Shown: piece after piece, positions 38,793 to 46,490 of the stretch
Position numbering within the stretch: position 1 is the first letter of the stretch
Layout of the letters: each line of letters opens with the position of its first letter
Source of the DNA: an uncultured Actinomycetes bacterium
GTDB taxonomy: Bacteria > Actinomycetota > Actinomycetes > Mycobacteriales > Nakamurellaceae
Reading direction: 5' to 3'
DNA length: 64,000 bases
NCBI GenBank assembly: GCA_937926105.1
Contig: CALANS010000175.1
Coordinates: forward strand, 124,001 to 188,000
Position numbers and translations under genes: made by a program
Notes under the pieces: generated by a model
Seen by the model: the letters and a program-made list of their open reading frames with translations, nothing else
Told to the model about the DNA's origin: nothing
Databases searched by the model: none

Positions 38793-39566
38793 TCACACCG
38801 GTGGCACCGTGTGCCGGTTGGCCTGCAGCAACGCCGCCTGCCAGCGCAGCAGGTCCGTGCCGCGCACGGCGCCCGGCGGCGACGACACCGGGAACATCAG
38901 ATTCGCCCTGTCCCGGTGGTGCGGCAGGTTCAGTGCGTGCCCCAACTCGTGCGCGAGCACCGTCTCGTCGTAGGCGCGGGGCTGGCCCGGATCGAACAGG
39001 CTGGCCTGGCAGACGACCCAGTCGGCCGTCATGCCCAGCGAGCACCCGGTGGTACGGCCGGCGATGCTGCGCACGACCACCACGGTGACCGGGTCACCGG
39101 AGACCGACAGCGCCGGCCGCCGCGCAAGATGGGCGCGGTAGGGCGCGGTGCGGCCCAGGATCTCGTCCAACAGCAGGCCACGGTTGGCGTGCGGGTCCAG
39201 CGCGGCGGTGGGCGCCGGTTCGGTGACGGTGTCGATCCCCGCCACCCGCACCCGGATCCCGGCGCCCGCGGTGAACACCCGGTCGGCCAGCGCCAGCGCC
39301 GGCTGCAGTCGGTCGGCGGTGGTCAGCGGTCGGCCCCGCTCGTCGGCCAGGATCAGCACCCGCACCGGCACCGTGCACGGTCCCGAGTCCCGGCCGGTCG
39401 CGGTGTCGGCGGCGACCTCCGTGGCGCGCGCGATGCCGGCGGCGGCATCCAGCGCCAGGCCCCGCGCGGTGGCGCCGAACACCCGGGCGAGCCCCGCCGC
39501 CGCGGTGCGCCCCCTGCCCAGAACGTCGCGGACTTCAGACACGGTTGTAACCGATCCGGCCGGCAC
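38793..39566 (-). CDS. Matrixin-like zinc metallopeptidase (metzincin)
   Basis: 257 residues, or 249 from GTG 39542. The zinc site [11 protein letters not shown] (HExxHxxNxxH; the usual Gly is Asn) lies at about 208-218, followed by the Met-turn region [10 protein letters not shown]. The N-terminal 60 residues are Ala/Arg/Gly-rich. I see no convincing signal peptide, which is odd for a metzincin; export could be by another route or from a different start. DEIDTPG-like adhesive domains are absent. The upstream repeat ORF ends a few bases inside this gene, so its translation is probably coupled to it. Confidence 0.75.
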   Translation of the reverse strand: MPAGSVTTVSEVRDVLGRGRTAAAGLARVFGATARGLALDAAAGIARATEVAADTATGRDSGPCTVPVRVLILADERGRPLTTADRLQPALALADRVFTAGAGIRVRVAGIDTVTEPAPTAALDPHANRGLLLDEILGRTAPYRAHLARRPALSVSGDPVTVVVVRSIAGRTTGCSLGMTADWVVCQASLFDPGQPRAYDETVLAHELGHALNLPHHRDRANLMFPVSSPPGAVRGTDLLRWQAALLQANRHTVPPV

Positions 39567-39798
39567 AACCGTGTCCGAGATCCGCGAACATGCCCGGACC
39601 GGCGACGCTCACGGTGCCGGATCGTTCGCTCCGCCTCGCTCCCCGGCACCCTGCCGCTCCGCACGCTCCGCGGCGACGGGCACCGCCCACTCGGTCGTCG
39701 CTCACAGTGCCGGATCGTTCGCTCCGCCTCGCTCCCCGGCACCCTGCCGCTCCGCACGCTCCGCGGCGACGGGCACCGCCCACTCGGTCGTCGCTCAC
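39535..39798 (-). CDS. Small repeat-encoded ORF between the SCO1664-like gene and the metzincin
   Basis: 87 codons starting at GTG 39798, which overlaps the upstream stop as GTGA. It is made of two 31-residue copies (starting VSDDRVGGARRRGACG, ending ARRSERSGT) encoded by the 93-bp tandem repeat, then 25 more residues ([16 protein letters not shown]...). The peptide is very rich in Arg, Gly and Ala. Whether it is translated for its product or only as a coupling device is unknown; its end lies 8 nt past the alternative GTG start of the metzincin. Confidence 0.35.
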   Translation of the reverse strand: MSDDRVGGARRRGACGAAGCRGARRSERSGTVSDDRVGGARRRGACGAAGCRGARRSERSGTVSVAGPGMFADLGHGCAGRIGYNRV

Positions 39799-39802
39799 AG
39801 TG
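39606..39802. repeat. Two tandem 93-bp units plus an 11-bp partial third
   Basis: Units 39606-39698 and 39699-39791 are nearly identical (G/A difference at 39613 against 39706); CGCTCACAGTG recurs at 39792-39802. Each unit boundary carries CTCAC, which reads GTGA on the minus strand. The array fills almost all of the spacer between the SCO1664-like gene and the metzincin. Unit length is a multiple of three, so the reading frame stays open. Confidence 0.92.
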
Positions 39803-40655
39803 GGGGCCAGGGAATCGGGGTGCGGTCCGTCGGCGGCGCCGGAAACCGTGGATCGGCGCGCAGGGCCGCGATCCGCGAGACCAATGCCGCCACCTCCGGC
39901 TCGCTGATCAGCGCCGCGAGCTGCCGCCCCCACGGGCCCGACACCGCCACCGCCAATCGATCCAGCCCGTCGCGCACCCGCCGTGGCAGCGGCCGTCCCG
40001 ACCACCCCCACAGGATGGTGCGCAGCTTGTCCTGCACGTGCAGGGTGAGCCCGTGGTCCACGCCGCGCACCCGGCCGTCGGCCGTGGCCAGCAGGTGCGA
40101 GGCCTTGCGGTCGGCGTTGTTGACCACCAGATCGAACCCGGCCAGCACCGCCAACTCGGGGGTGTCCGCGTGGGCCACCACCACCGGGCGACCGTCGATG
40201 TCCTCGGCCGACAGCACCGGCAGCCAGCCGGCGGGCACCCCGCCCGCCGGCAGCAGGTCCGCGGCGCGGCCGGAGTCGGCGTCCCCGATCCACTGCTGCA
40301 CCATGCCGGGCCCGAACGGGCCGTCGCGCAGCACGGTCACCGGCACACACCGCCAGTCCGCCTGCTCCGAGATCAGGTACGACGCCACTTCGCGCCCCGC
40401 CAGGGTGCCGTCCGGAAAGTCCCACAGCGGGCGCTCCCCGCGCACCGGCTTGTACACGCACTCGACGGATCGACCGTCCAGGGCGACGCTGCCCACCAGG
40501 CTTACGTTGGATGAATCGGTCAAACGGCCGGTCACGGTCAGCTCGCCGTCTCGAAGGAGCTGCGCCAGGCCCTCGGCCGGTACGGTGCCGGCTGTCTCCA
40601 CCGTGCTGCCAGTGCTCCCGGCCCGATCAGCCGACGGCACCGCGGTGGTACCCAT
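39795..40655 (-). CDS. SCO1664 family protein (PI3/4-kinase-like fold)
   Basis: About 286 residues from ATG 40655; ATG 40700 and GTG 40640 are alternatives, and all overlap the DUF3090 gene. Family blocks LAQLLRDGELTVTGRL, VYKPVRGERPLWDFPDGTLA, REVASYLISE, LRDGPFGPGMVQQWI, FDLVVNNADRKASHLL and VRGVDHGLTLHVQDKLRTIL resemble the distant PI3/PI4-kinase-like group, with NNADRKASH as a probable catalytic loop and GVDHG as a DFG equivalent. Substrate unknown. It is part of a conserved actinobacterial cluster with DUF3090, a phosphomutase-like protein and mshC. Confidence 0.88.
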   Translation of the reverse strand: MGTTAVPSADRAGSTGSTVETAGTVPAEGLAQLLRDGELTVTGRLTDSSNVSLVGSVALDGRSVECVYKPVRGERPLWDFPDGTLAGREVASYLISEQADWRCVPVTVLRDGPFGPGMVQQWIGDADSGRAADLLPAGGVPAGWLPVLSAEDIDGRPVVVAHADTPELAVLAGFDLVVNNADRKASHLLATADGRVRGVDHGLTLHVQDKLRTILWGWSGRPLPRRVRDGLDRLAVAVSGPWGRQLAALISEPEVAALVSRIAALRADPRFPAPPTDRTPIPWPPL

Positions 40656-41190
40656 TGAGCCGCGGGCAGATGTGGCCATCCGGATCGAGAGGATTGCCAC
40701 ACAGCGGGCATGGCGGCCGACCGGCGGCGACCACCTGCTGCGCCTGGTGCGCGAAGTCCCGCGCCTCGGCCAGGGACAGGAACACCCGCAGCGCGTCGGG
40801 GCCGTCCTCCCGGTCCTCCAGCACGATGTCCTCGCCGACTTCCTCGTCGGTCAGCGCCAGCAGTTCCACGATCACCTGGGCGCCCTCACCGTCCCACGCG
40901 AGGCCCATGGTGCCCACCCGGAACTCCGCATCGACGGGAGTGACCAGCGTCCGAGTCGGGTCCTGCGCGGCCCCCGTCGCCGACGGCTGGGCACCGAATC
41001 GCCGGCCGACCTCGGTGATCAGCGAGCCGAGCCGGTCGGCCAGGATCGCGACCTGCTGCTTCTCACAGGACACCGACAGCACCCGGCGACGGTCGACGAC
41101 CTGCAGGTAGAACTCGCGCTCGCCCGGCTGACCGATGGTTCCGGCGAGGAACTTCTCGGGCGAGCGGAAGATGTGGACCTGTCGTGCCAT
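40627..41190 (-). CDS. DUF3090 family protein
   Basis: 187 residues from ATG 41190 (MARQVHIFRSPEKFLAGTIG), the characteristic DUF3090 start. The middle contains REFYLQVVDRRRVLSVSCEK and ILADRLGSLITEVGRRFG. The C-terminus holds a compact Cys-rich zinc-ribbon-like element, CPLCGNPLDPDGHICPR. Function unknown. Its 3' end overlaps the SCO1664-like gene, a conserved pairing that suggests a common function. A TAAGCT hexamer lies 10 nt before the start. Confidence 0.92.
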   Translation of the reverse strand: MARQVHIFRSPEKFLAGTIGQPGEREFYLQVVDRRRVLSVSCEKQQVAILADRLGSLITEVGRRFGAQPSATGAAQDPTRTLVTPVDAEFRVGTMGLAWDGEGAQVIVELLALTDEEVGEDIVLEDREDGPDALRVFLSLAEARDFAHQAQQVVAAGRPPCPLCGNPLDPDGHICPRLNGYHRGAVG

Positions 41191-41203
41191 GGCACCGTCG
41201 AGC

Positions 41204-41953
41204 TTAGGACACGTCGCGCGGGGCGTGTGGCGCCTCGCCCGGTGCCGGCGTCCCTGGTTCGCCACCAACGGTGGCTTCGCTGGCACGGTCGGAGCCGGCC
41301 GAGCCCGACCCGTGTTCACCCTCGCCCGCCGGAGCGCCCACCCCGTCCAGCGTCCCGGTGTCGTTGAATCGCTCCACGAAGGTGCGCAGCGGTGTGTAGC
41401 GCACCACGGACAGCGAGGCGGGCGAGACCACCAGGCGCTGGAAGGAGTCCAGGTGCAGCCCGAGTGCGTCGGCCAGGATGGCCTTGATCACATCACCGTG
41501 CGAGCACAGCACGGCGGCGCCGTCGTCGCCGGAGCGCTCGGCGTGCTCCCGGGCCGCCGCGACGGCCCGCACCGCCACCGCGGCCAGCGCCTCGCCGCCC
41601 GGAAACACCGCCGCGGCCGGGTGCAGTTGGACGGTGCGCCACAGCGGTTCGTCGGCCAGCTCGGCCAGCCGGCGGCCGGTCCATGTGCCGTAGTCGACCT
41701 CGGCGATCCGCTCGTCGACCTGCAGCGGGAGTCCGCGCGCGTCGGCGAGCGGCTGGGCGGTGTGGCGGCAGCGCACCATCGGTGACGAGACCACCCGGGC
41801 GATGCGCGCGCCGGACAGCCGGGCCACCACGTCGGCGGCCTGCGATCGACCCGCGTCGTCCAGGTCGACACCGTGCGTGCGTCCGGCCAGCACCCCGGCG
41901 TTGTTGGCCGTCGAGCGTCCGTGCCGCAACAGGATCAGCGTGCCGATGCTCAC
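41204..41953 (-). CDS. Histidine phosphatase family protein (MSMEG_4193-type putative phosphomutase)
   Basis: 249 residues. The phosphohistidine motif LILLRHGRSTANNAG (His11) is followed by Arg and Glu blocks (VVSSPMVRCRHTAQPLA, RIAEVDYGTWTGRRLAEL) and the second His in VLCSHGDVIKAILADALG. It belongs to the group always found with DUF3090 and SCO1664-like proteins, called putative phosphomutase; the substrate is unknown. The last 40 residues are Gly/Ser/Pro/Glu-rich and likely disordered. ATGA overlap with the F420-type oxidoreductase upstream. Confidence 0.9.
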   Translation of the reverse strand: MSIGTLILLRHGRSTANNAGVLAGRTHGVDLDDAGRSQAADVVARLSGARIARVVSSPMVRCRHTAQPLADARGLPLQVDERIAEVDYGTWTGRRLAELADEPLWRTVQLHPAAAVFPGGEALAAVAVRAVAAAREHAERSGDDGAAVLCSHGDVIKAILADALGLHLDSFQRLVVSPASLSVVRYTPLRTFVERFNDTGTLDGVGAPAGEGEHGSGSAGSDRASEATVGGEPGTPAPGEAPHAPRDVS

Positions 41954-43002
41954 CCCAGCACTCCCGTTGCGCGCGCTATCCGCATGACGGACCCCAGCGC
42001 CCGCTGCTGCTCTGGCAGTGGCAGCGACACCGGGTTGAGATTGGCCGTCGTGATCCCCGCGTCCAGCAGTCGACGCAGCCCGGCCGCGACCTGCTGCTCG
42101 TTACCCAGCAGACAGGTTCGTTCCAGGAATTCCTGGGGAACGGCGGCCGCCGCCCCCGCGTAGTCGCGGGCCAGAAAGCGCTCCTGAACCAGGTCCGCTG
42201 CCGCCCGATATCCCATGGACGCGGCGATCCGGTGGTAGAAGTTGGCTTTGCGCGCACCCATCCCGCCGATGTAGAGCGCGGCGTACGGCCGCACTCGTGC
42301 AGCGGCGGTGATGGCGTCGTCGGCCAGCGACACCGGGACCTGGACGGCGATGTCGATCGCGCCGGCATCCCGGCCGGCGTCCGCGGCCGCGTCCCGGATC
42401 GCGGCCACCTGGGCGGCCCCGTGCTCGCCGTCGAAGAAGATGCCCAGCCAGCCGTCCGCGACGCGTCCGGTCAGCTCCAGGTTCTTCGGTCCGACGGCGG
42501 CCAGATAGATCGGAATGCGCGCCCGCTCGGTCTGCAACCCGAGCACCAGCGACTTGCCGAGCCCGTCGGGCAGCGGCAGGGTGAAGTGCCGTCCGCCCGC
42601 GGTGACCCGCCGCCGCGCCAGTGCGTCCCGGACGATCTGCACGTACTCGCTGGTTCGGCCCAGCGGGTCGGCGAACCGCACACCGTGCCAGCCTTCGGAA
42701 ACCTGCGGCCCGGACACGCCCAGCCCGAGCCGGAACCTGCCGCGGGACAAAGCATCCAGTGATGCTGCCGTCATCGCCGCCAGGGCCGGGGTGCGGCCGG
42801 GGATCTGCAGCACGCCCGAGCCGATGCCGATGTGTCTGGTCCGGGCCGCGATGGTGGCCAGCACGCTGACGGCGTCCGCACCGTAGGCCTCCGGTGCCCA
42901 GACGACGTCGTACCCCAACCCGTCCGCGGCTACTGCCAGTTCCACCTGGTCGCGCAATTCGGCGGCGCTGGCGGCCACCGGCAGGCCCACTCCCAGACGC
43001 AT
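41950..43002 (-). CDS. F420-dependent LLM-class oxidoreductase
   Basis: 350 residues with the luciferase-like TIM barrel: MRLGVGLPVAASAAELRDQV, LGYDVVWAPEAYGADAVSVL, GIGSGVLQIPGRTPALAAMT, ASLDALSRGRFRLGLGVSGP. The family transfers hydride to or from cofactor F420; the substrate is unknown. A strong Shine-Dalgarno sequence (GAGGGAGG) lies before ATG 43002. First gene of the cluster that continues through the phosphomutase-like, DUF3090 and SCO1664-like genes. No F420 biosynthesis gene is in the window. Confidence 0.9.
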   Translation of the reverse strand: MRLGVGLPVAASAAELRDQVELAVAADGLGYDVVWAPEAYGADAVSVLATIAARTRHIGIGSGVLQIPGRTPALAAMTAASLDALSRGRFRLGLGVSGPQVSEGWHGVRFADPLGRTSEYVQIVRDALARRRVTAGGRHFTLPLPDGLGKSLVLGLQTERARIPIYLAAVGPKNLELTGRVADGWLGIFFDGEHGAAQVAAIRDAAADAGRDAGAIDIAVQVPVSLADDAITAAARVRPYAALYIGGMGARKANFYHRIAASMGYRAAADLVQERFLARDYAGAAAAVPQEFLERTCLLGNEQQVAAGLRRLLDAGITTANLNPVSLPLPEQQRALGSVMRIARATGVLG

Positions 43003-43239
43003 CCGCTGCCTCCCTCGCCCGCGTCGCAGTGATCCATCACCGGAAAATGGCGTGCTGACCAGCCACGCTCGCCCGCGTGGCGGTCACGCTACGCCGACCC
43101 CCAGTCGGTCGCGCTCGGGGACGATCCTGTCAGACCGTCAGCGCACCGGCTGCCCACCCGCCGCCGGTCCCTCCGCGAGTCCCCGCCCGCGGTACTCCGA
43201 TCCCGGCAGGTCGCGCCCTGGTTCCGGCGGTGCGGCACG

Positions 43240-43245
43240 TAGGTT
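43240..43245 (+). promoter_or_regulatory. -10 hexamer TAGGTT of the aldo/keto reductase gene, probable leaderless promoter
   Basis: TAGGTT 7 nt before ATG 43253; no Shine-Dalgarno sequence. Confidence 0.45.
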
Positions 43246-43252
43246 GACGCAC

Positions 43253-44194
43253 ATGGAACAACGCCGGGTGGGTCGCAGCGGCCTAGAGGTCTCGCGTCTC
43301 GGTCTGGGAACGATGACGTGGGGGCGGGACACCGATGCCGACGACGCCGCGGCCCAGCTGGAGGCGTTCGTCGCCGCGGGGGGCACCCTGATCGACACCG
43401 CAAACATCTACGGCGACGGGGACGCCGAGTCGATCATCGGCACGCTGGTGCCGGACGTGGTGCCGCGCGAGTCGGTGCAGCTGGCCACCACCACCGTCGG
43501 CGTCGGCGGTGGCCGTGGTCGGCTGCTGGCGGCGTTGGACGGTTCGCTGCGACGCCTGGACACCGACCACGTGGATCTGTGGCTGGTGCATGGGTTCGAC
43601 ACGGCGGTGCCATACGAGGAGACCTGTTCGGCGATGCAGACCGCGGTCGACTCCGGTCGGGCCGTTTACGTCGGGGTGTCCGGCCACGCCGGCTGGCAGT
43701 TGGCCACCCAGGCGGCGCACCTGCGCGGTGCGGGATGCCCGCCGGTTGCGGTGGAGTCCGAGTATTCGCTGGTGGAGCGGACCGCGGAAGAGTCCCTGCT
43801 GTCGGCCTCGGCGGTACACGGCATGGGGCTACTGGCCTGGGCACCACTGGGTCGCGGGGTGCTGACCGGCAAGTACCGACACGGCACCCCGGCCGACTCC
43901 CGGGGCGCGTCCCCGCATTTCAGTCGGTACGTCGGACGGCACCGCGGCGAGCAGGCCGGCCGGGTGGTGGAGGCGGTCGCCACCGCCGCGGACGGGCTGG
44001 GCACCTCGCCGTTGGCGGTGGCCTGCGCCTGGGTCCGGGATCGTCCCGGCGTGGCCAGCGCGGTGGTCGGCGCCCGGGATGCCGCGCAGCTGCTGGGGTC
44101 GCTGGCGGCGGAGGATCTCGTGCTGCCGGCCGAGATCCGGCGCGCACTGGACGATGTGAGCGACCCGGCGGGGCCCGATAGCGTTCCGGTGTGA
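43253..44194 (+). CDS. Aldo/keto reductase family protein lacking the catalytic lysine
   Basis: 313 residues from ATG 43253. The AKR barrel is clear: MEQRRVGRSGLEVSRLGLGT, GGTLIDTANIYGDGDAE with Asp and Tyr of the tetrad, HVDLWLVHGFD with the His, YVGVSGHAGWQLA, and the NADP-binding end GVASAVVGARDAAQL. The strand that normally reads ATK is LATTTVGVG, so the tetrad Lys is replaced by Thr. It may be inactive or have altered chemistry. The frame reaches back to 43052 without support. The stop overlaps the helicase start as GTGA. Confidence 0.9.
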   Translation: MEQRRVGRSGLEVSRLGLGTMTWGRDTDADDAAAQLEAFVAAGGTLIDTANIYGDGDAESIIGTLVPDVVPRESVQLATTTVGVGGGRGRLLAALDGSLRRLDTDHVDLWLVHGFDTAVPYEETCSAMQTAVDSGRAVYVGVSGHAGWQLATQAAHLRGAGCPPVAVESEYSLVERTAEESLLSASAVHGMGLLAWAPLGRGVLTGKYRHGTPADSRGASPHFSRYVGRHRGEQAGRVVEAVATAADGLGTSPLAVACAWVRDRPGVASAVVGARDAAQLLGSLAAEDLVLPAEIRRALDDVSDPAGPDSVPV

Positions 44195-46170
44195 GTGCTG
44201 CGGGTCCCTCGGTCTTTCTGGAGTTCTGCTCTGCCGGTCTATGGACCGGAGTGGGATCGGTGCTCGCCGAGCAGATGGCCGCGGCGGGCATCACCGGCCC
44301 GGAGCGGGTCAGCATTACCGCGCTGGCGGCGCTGCCGAAGGTCACCGACAAACGCGCCAACCGGCTCTATAACGCGTGGATCGGCGCCGGCCAGGCCTAC
44401 CGGCTTGCCGAACTCCTGGTGCCGCAGCAGATCCCGGCCCGCTGGGTGGTGCGGCTGACCGACGCCCTCGGGGACGCGGCCGCCGACATCCTGCGCGACG
44501 ACCCGTGGCGGCTGCTGGCGCTGCCCGACGCCACGGTGGCCCAGGCCGATCGGCTGGCCCGGGCCCTGGACCCGGCGGTGCGCCCGGACGATCCGCGTCG
44601 CGCCCGTGCCCTGGCAGACCATGTGCTGGCCCGATTCGGCCGGGACGGCCACACCGCCGCGCCGCTCGACCTGGTCGCGGATGCGCTGCGCCCCTTCGGC
44701 ATCGACACGCCGGCCGCCGTGTCGGCCGCGATCGCGGCGGCCACCGATGCCGGGCTGATCGCGCCGGTGCCGGATCCGACCTCCGCCGGCGAGCGCTGGG
44801 TCGCCCGGGCCGTCCTGGCCACCGCCGAGGACGCCGTCGCCGAGCACCTGCTGCGGTTGCAGCGCACGGCGACGTCGCTGGTCGGCGAACGCGCCGCGCG
44901 GAAGGCATCGGAGGGCCTGGACGCCGTGCAGACCGAGGCGGTGGTGGCCGCCGCCGCACACGGCGTCTCGCTGCTGACCGGAGGGCCGGGCACCGGCAAG
45001 TCCCGCACCGTGGCGGCGGTGGTGACGATGTGCCGGCGGGCACACAAGACCATCGCGCTGGCGGCACCCACCGGGCGCGCCGCCAAGCGGCTGTCCGAAC
45101 TGGTGGCCGCCGGTGGTCAGCCGGGCACCGGCGACACCGCCACTACCCTCCACCGGCTGCTGGGGGCGCGCCGCGGACCGGGTGAGTCGGGCAGCCTGTT
45201 CGAGCACGACGCCGACGATCCGATCGAGGCCGACATGGTCGTTGTGGACGAGGCCTCCATGCTGGACGTCGAACTCGCCGCCGCGCTGCTGGCCGCGCTG
45301 CCGGACCGCACCCACCTGCTGATCGTCGGCGACCCGGCCCAGCTGCCATCGATCGGGCCGGGCCGGGTGCTCGGTGATGTGCTGGAATCCGACGCCTTCC
45401 CGGTGACCGAGCTGTCCACGCTGTACCGGCAAACAGAAGGCGGCGCGATCGCCCGGCTGGCGACCGCAGCCCGCGGCGGCGAGCTGATCCCTGCCGCCCC
45501 GGGCGACCGGGAGGTGGTCATCGTGCCCACCGCCGGGTCGTCGCAGGCCGCGCATCGGGTGGTGCAGCTGGTCACCGATTCGATCCCCCGGGTGTTCGGG
45601 GTGTCCGGTGAGCAGATCCAGGTCGTCACGCCCGTCCATGGCGGCCCGGCCGGCACTCAAGCCCTGAACCGGGCGCTCAAGGCGGTGCTGAACCCGGGGC
45701 CGCATGCCAGCACCAGGACCGTGCGCGGGTTCGACGTGGGCGACCGGGTGGTGGCCACCGCCAACTACCTGGACGCCGAGCCCACCGGCTACGCCAACGG
45801 CGAGGTGGGCACGGTGATCGACACCGGCGAGAAGTCCCTGCGGGTGGCCTTCACCGGCGGGGAGTCGGAGATCTCCGGCAAGGCCCTGGGCGACCTGTTG
45901 CACGGCTGGGCGGTGACGGTGCACCGGGCACAGGGCTCGGAGTGGGAGGCGGTGGTCGTGGTGCTGCCGCCGGAGGCCGGGCGCATGCTGTCCCGCCCGC
46001 TGGTGTACACCGCACTCACCCGGGCGCGCGTCCACCTGTCGGTGGTGCACGCCGCGGGTCCGATGCTGGCCCGCGCCGTCCGCCAGATCGGCGCCCGGCC
46101 GCGCCGGACCCGACTCGCCCCGCTGCTGCGCCGCGGGAGTGCACTTCCGGGCCTCGATGGGGCAGACTGA
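44191..46170 (+). CDS. RecD-like DNA helicase (RecD2-type, helix-hairpin-helix plus UvrD_C_2)
   Basis: 659 residues. The N-terminal region (about 1-240) has helical HhH-like segments (ALAALPKVTDKRANRLYNAW). The helicase core starts with Walker A LTGGPGTGKSRTVAAV (about 262-277), then APTGRAAKRLSEL, Walker B MVVVDEASMLD (about 347-357), GDPAQLPSIGPG and LSTLYRQTEGG; motifs V/VI are WAVTVHRAQGSEWEAVVVVL and VYTALTRAR. It is a single-subunit 5'-3' helicase of the RecD2 branch, probably acting in DNA repair; no recB/recC is nearby. GTGA-coupled to the AKR gene. Confidence 0.93.
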   Translation: MSAAGPSVFLEFCSAGLWTGVGSVLAEQMAAAGITGPERVSITALAALPKVTDKRANRLYNAWIGAGQAYRLAELLVPQQIPARWVVRLTDALGDAAADILRDDPWRLLALPDATVAQADRLARALDPAVRPDDPRRARALADHVLARFGRDGHTAAPLDLVADALRPFGIDTPAAVSAAIAAATDAGLIAPVPDPTSAGERWVARAVLATAEDAVAEHLLRLQRTATSLVGERAARKASEGLDAVQTEAVVAAAAHGVSLLTGGPGTGKSRTVAAVVTMCRRAHKTIALAAPTGRAAKRLSELVAAGGQPGTGDTATTLHRLLGARRGPGESGSLFEHDADDPIEADMVVVDEASMLDVELAAALLAALPDRTHLLIVGDPAQLPSIGPGRVLGDVLESDAFPVTELSTLYRQTEGGAIARLATAARGGELIPAAPGDREVVIVPTAGSSQAAHRVVQLVTDSIPRVFGVSGEQIQVVTPVHGGPAGTQALNRALKAVLNPGPHASTRTVRGFDVGDRVVATANYLDAEPTGYANGEVGTVIDTGEKSLRVAFTGGESEISGKALGDLLHGWAVTVHRAQGSEWEAVVVVLPPEAGRMLSRPLVYTALTRARVHLSVVHAAGPMLARAVRQIGARPRRTRLAPLLRRGSALPGLDGAD

Positions 46171-46202
46171 CCGGACATCGTCACCGCTGGGCCGTCGACC
46201 GG

Positions 46203-46487
46203 GTGACGACGCCGAGTCCTGACACACGGGAGGTGGTCGCCATCGCTCACGCGACTGGCGCGAGCACCGGCGGCGATGCCGGTGACGATCCGACAGACGA
46301 GTACGAGTACCGCCCGTTGCGCATCGACTCGTCGACGTCGCGGGCGGCGGCGGCGGTGATGCTGTCGGTACGGGCGGAGTTCACCGGCTGGGAGCTGGCC
46401 CGGGTGCGGCGCTTCCCCGACGGGGCACGTCAGGTCACGTTGCGGCGCAAGAGGTCCGCTGGTCCGGTGCCCGCCCTGAGCCTGTAG
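46203..46487 (+). CDS. DUF5703 family small protein
   Basis: 94 residues from GTG 46203. The conserved part EYEYRPLRIDSSTSRAAAAV, LSVRAEFTGWELARVRRFPD, GARQVTLRRK matches the actinobacterial DUF5703 family. Function unknown. The N-terminal 35 residues are poorly conserved in type, so the true start could be later. Same strand as the helicase, 32 bp downstream, and convergent with the M20 gene. Confidence 0.75.
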   Translation: MTTPSPDTREVVAIAHATGASTGGDAGDDPTDEYEYRPLRIDSSTSRAAAAVMLSVRAEFTGWELARVRRFPDGARQVTLRRKRSAGPVPALSL

Positions 46488-46490
46488 CGC

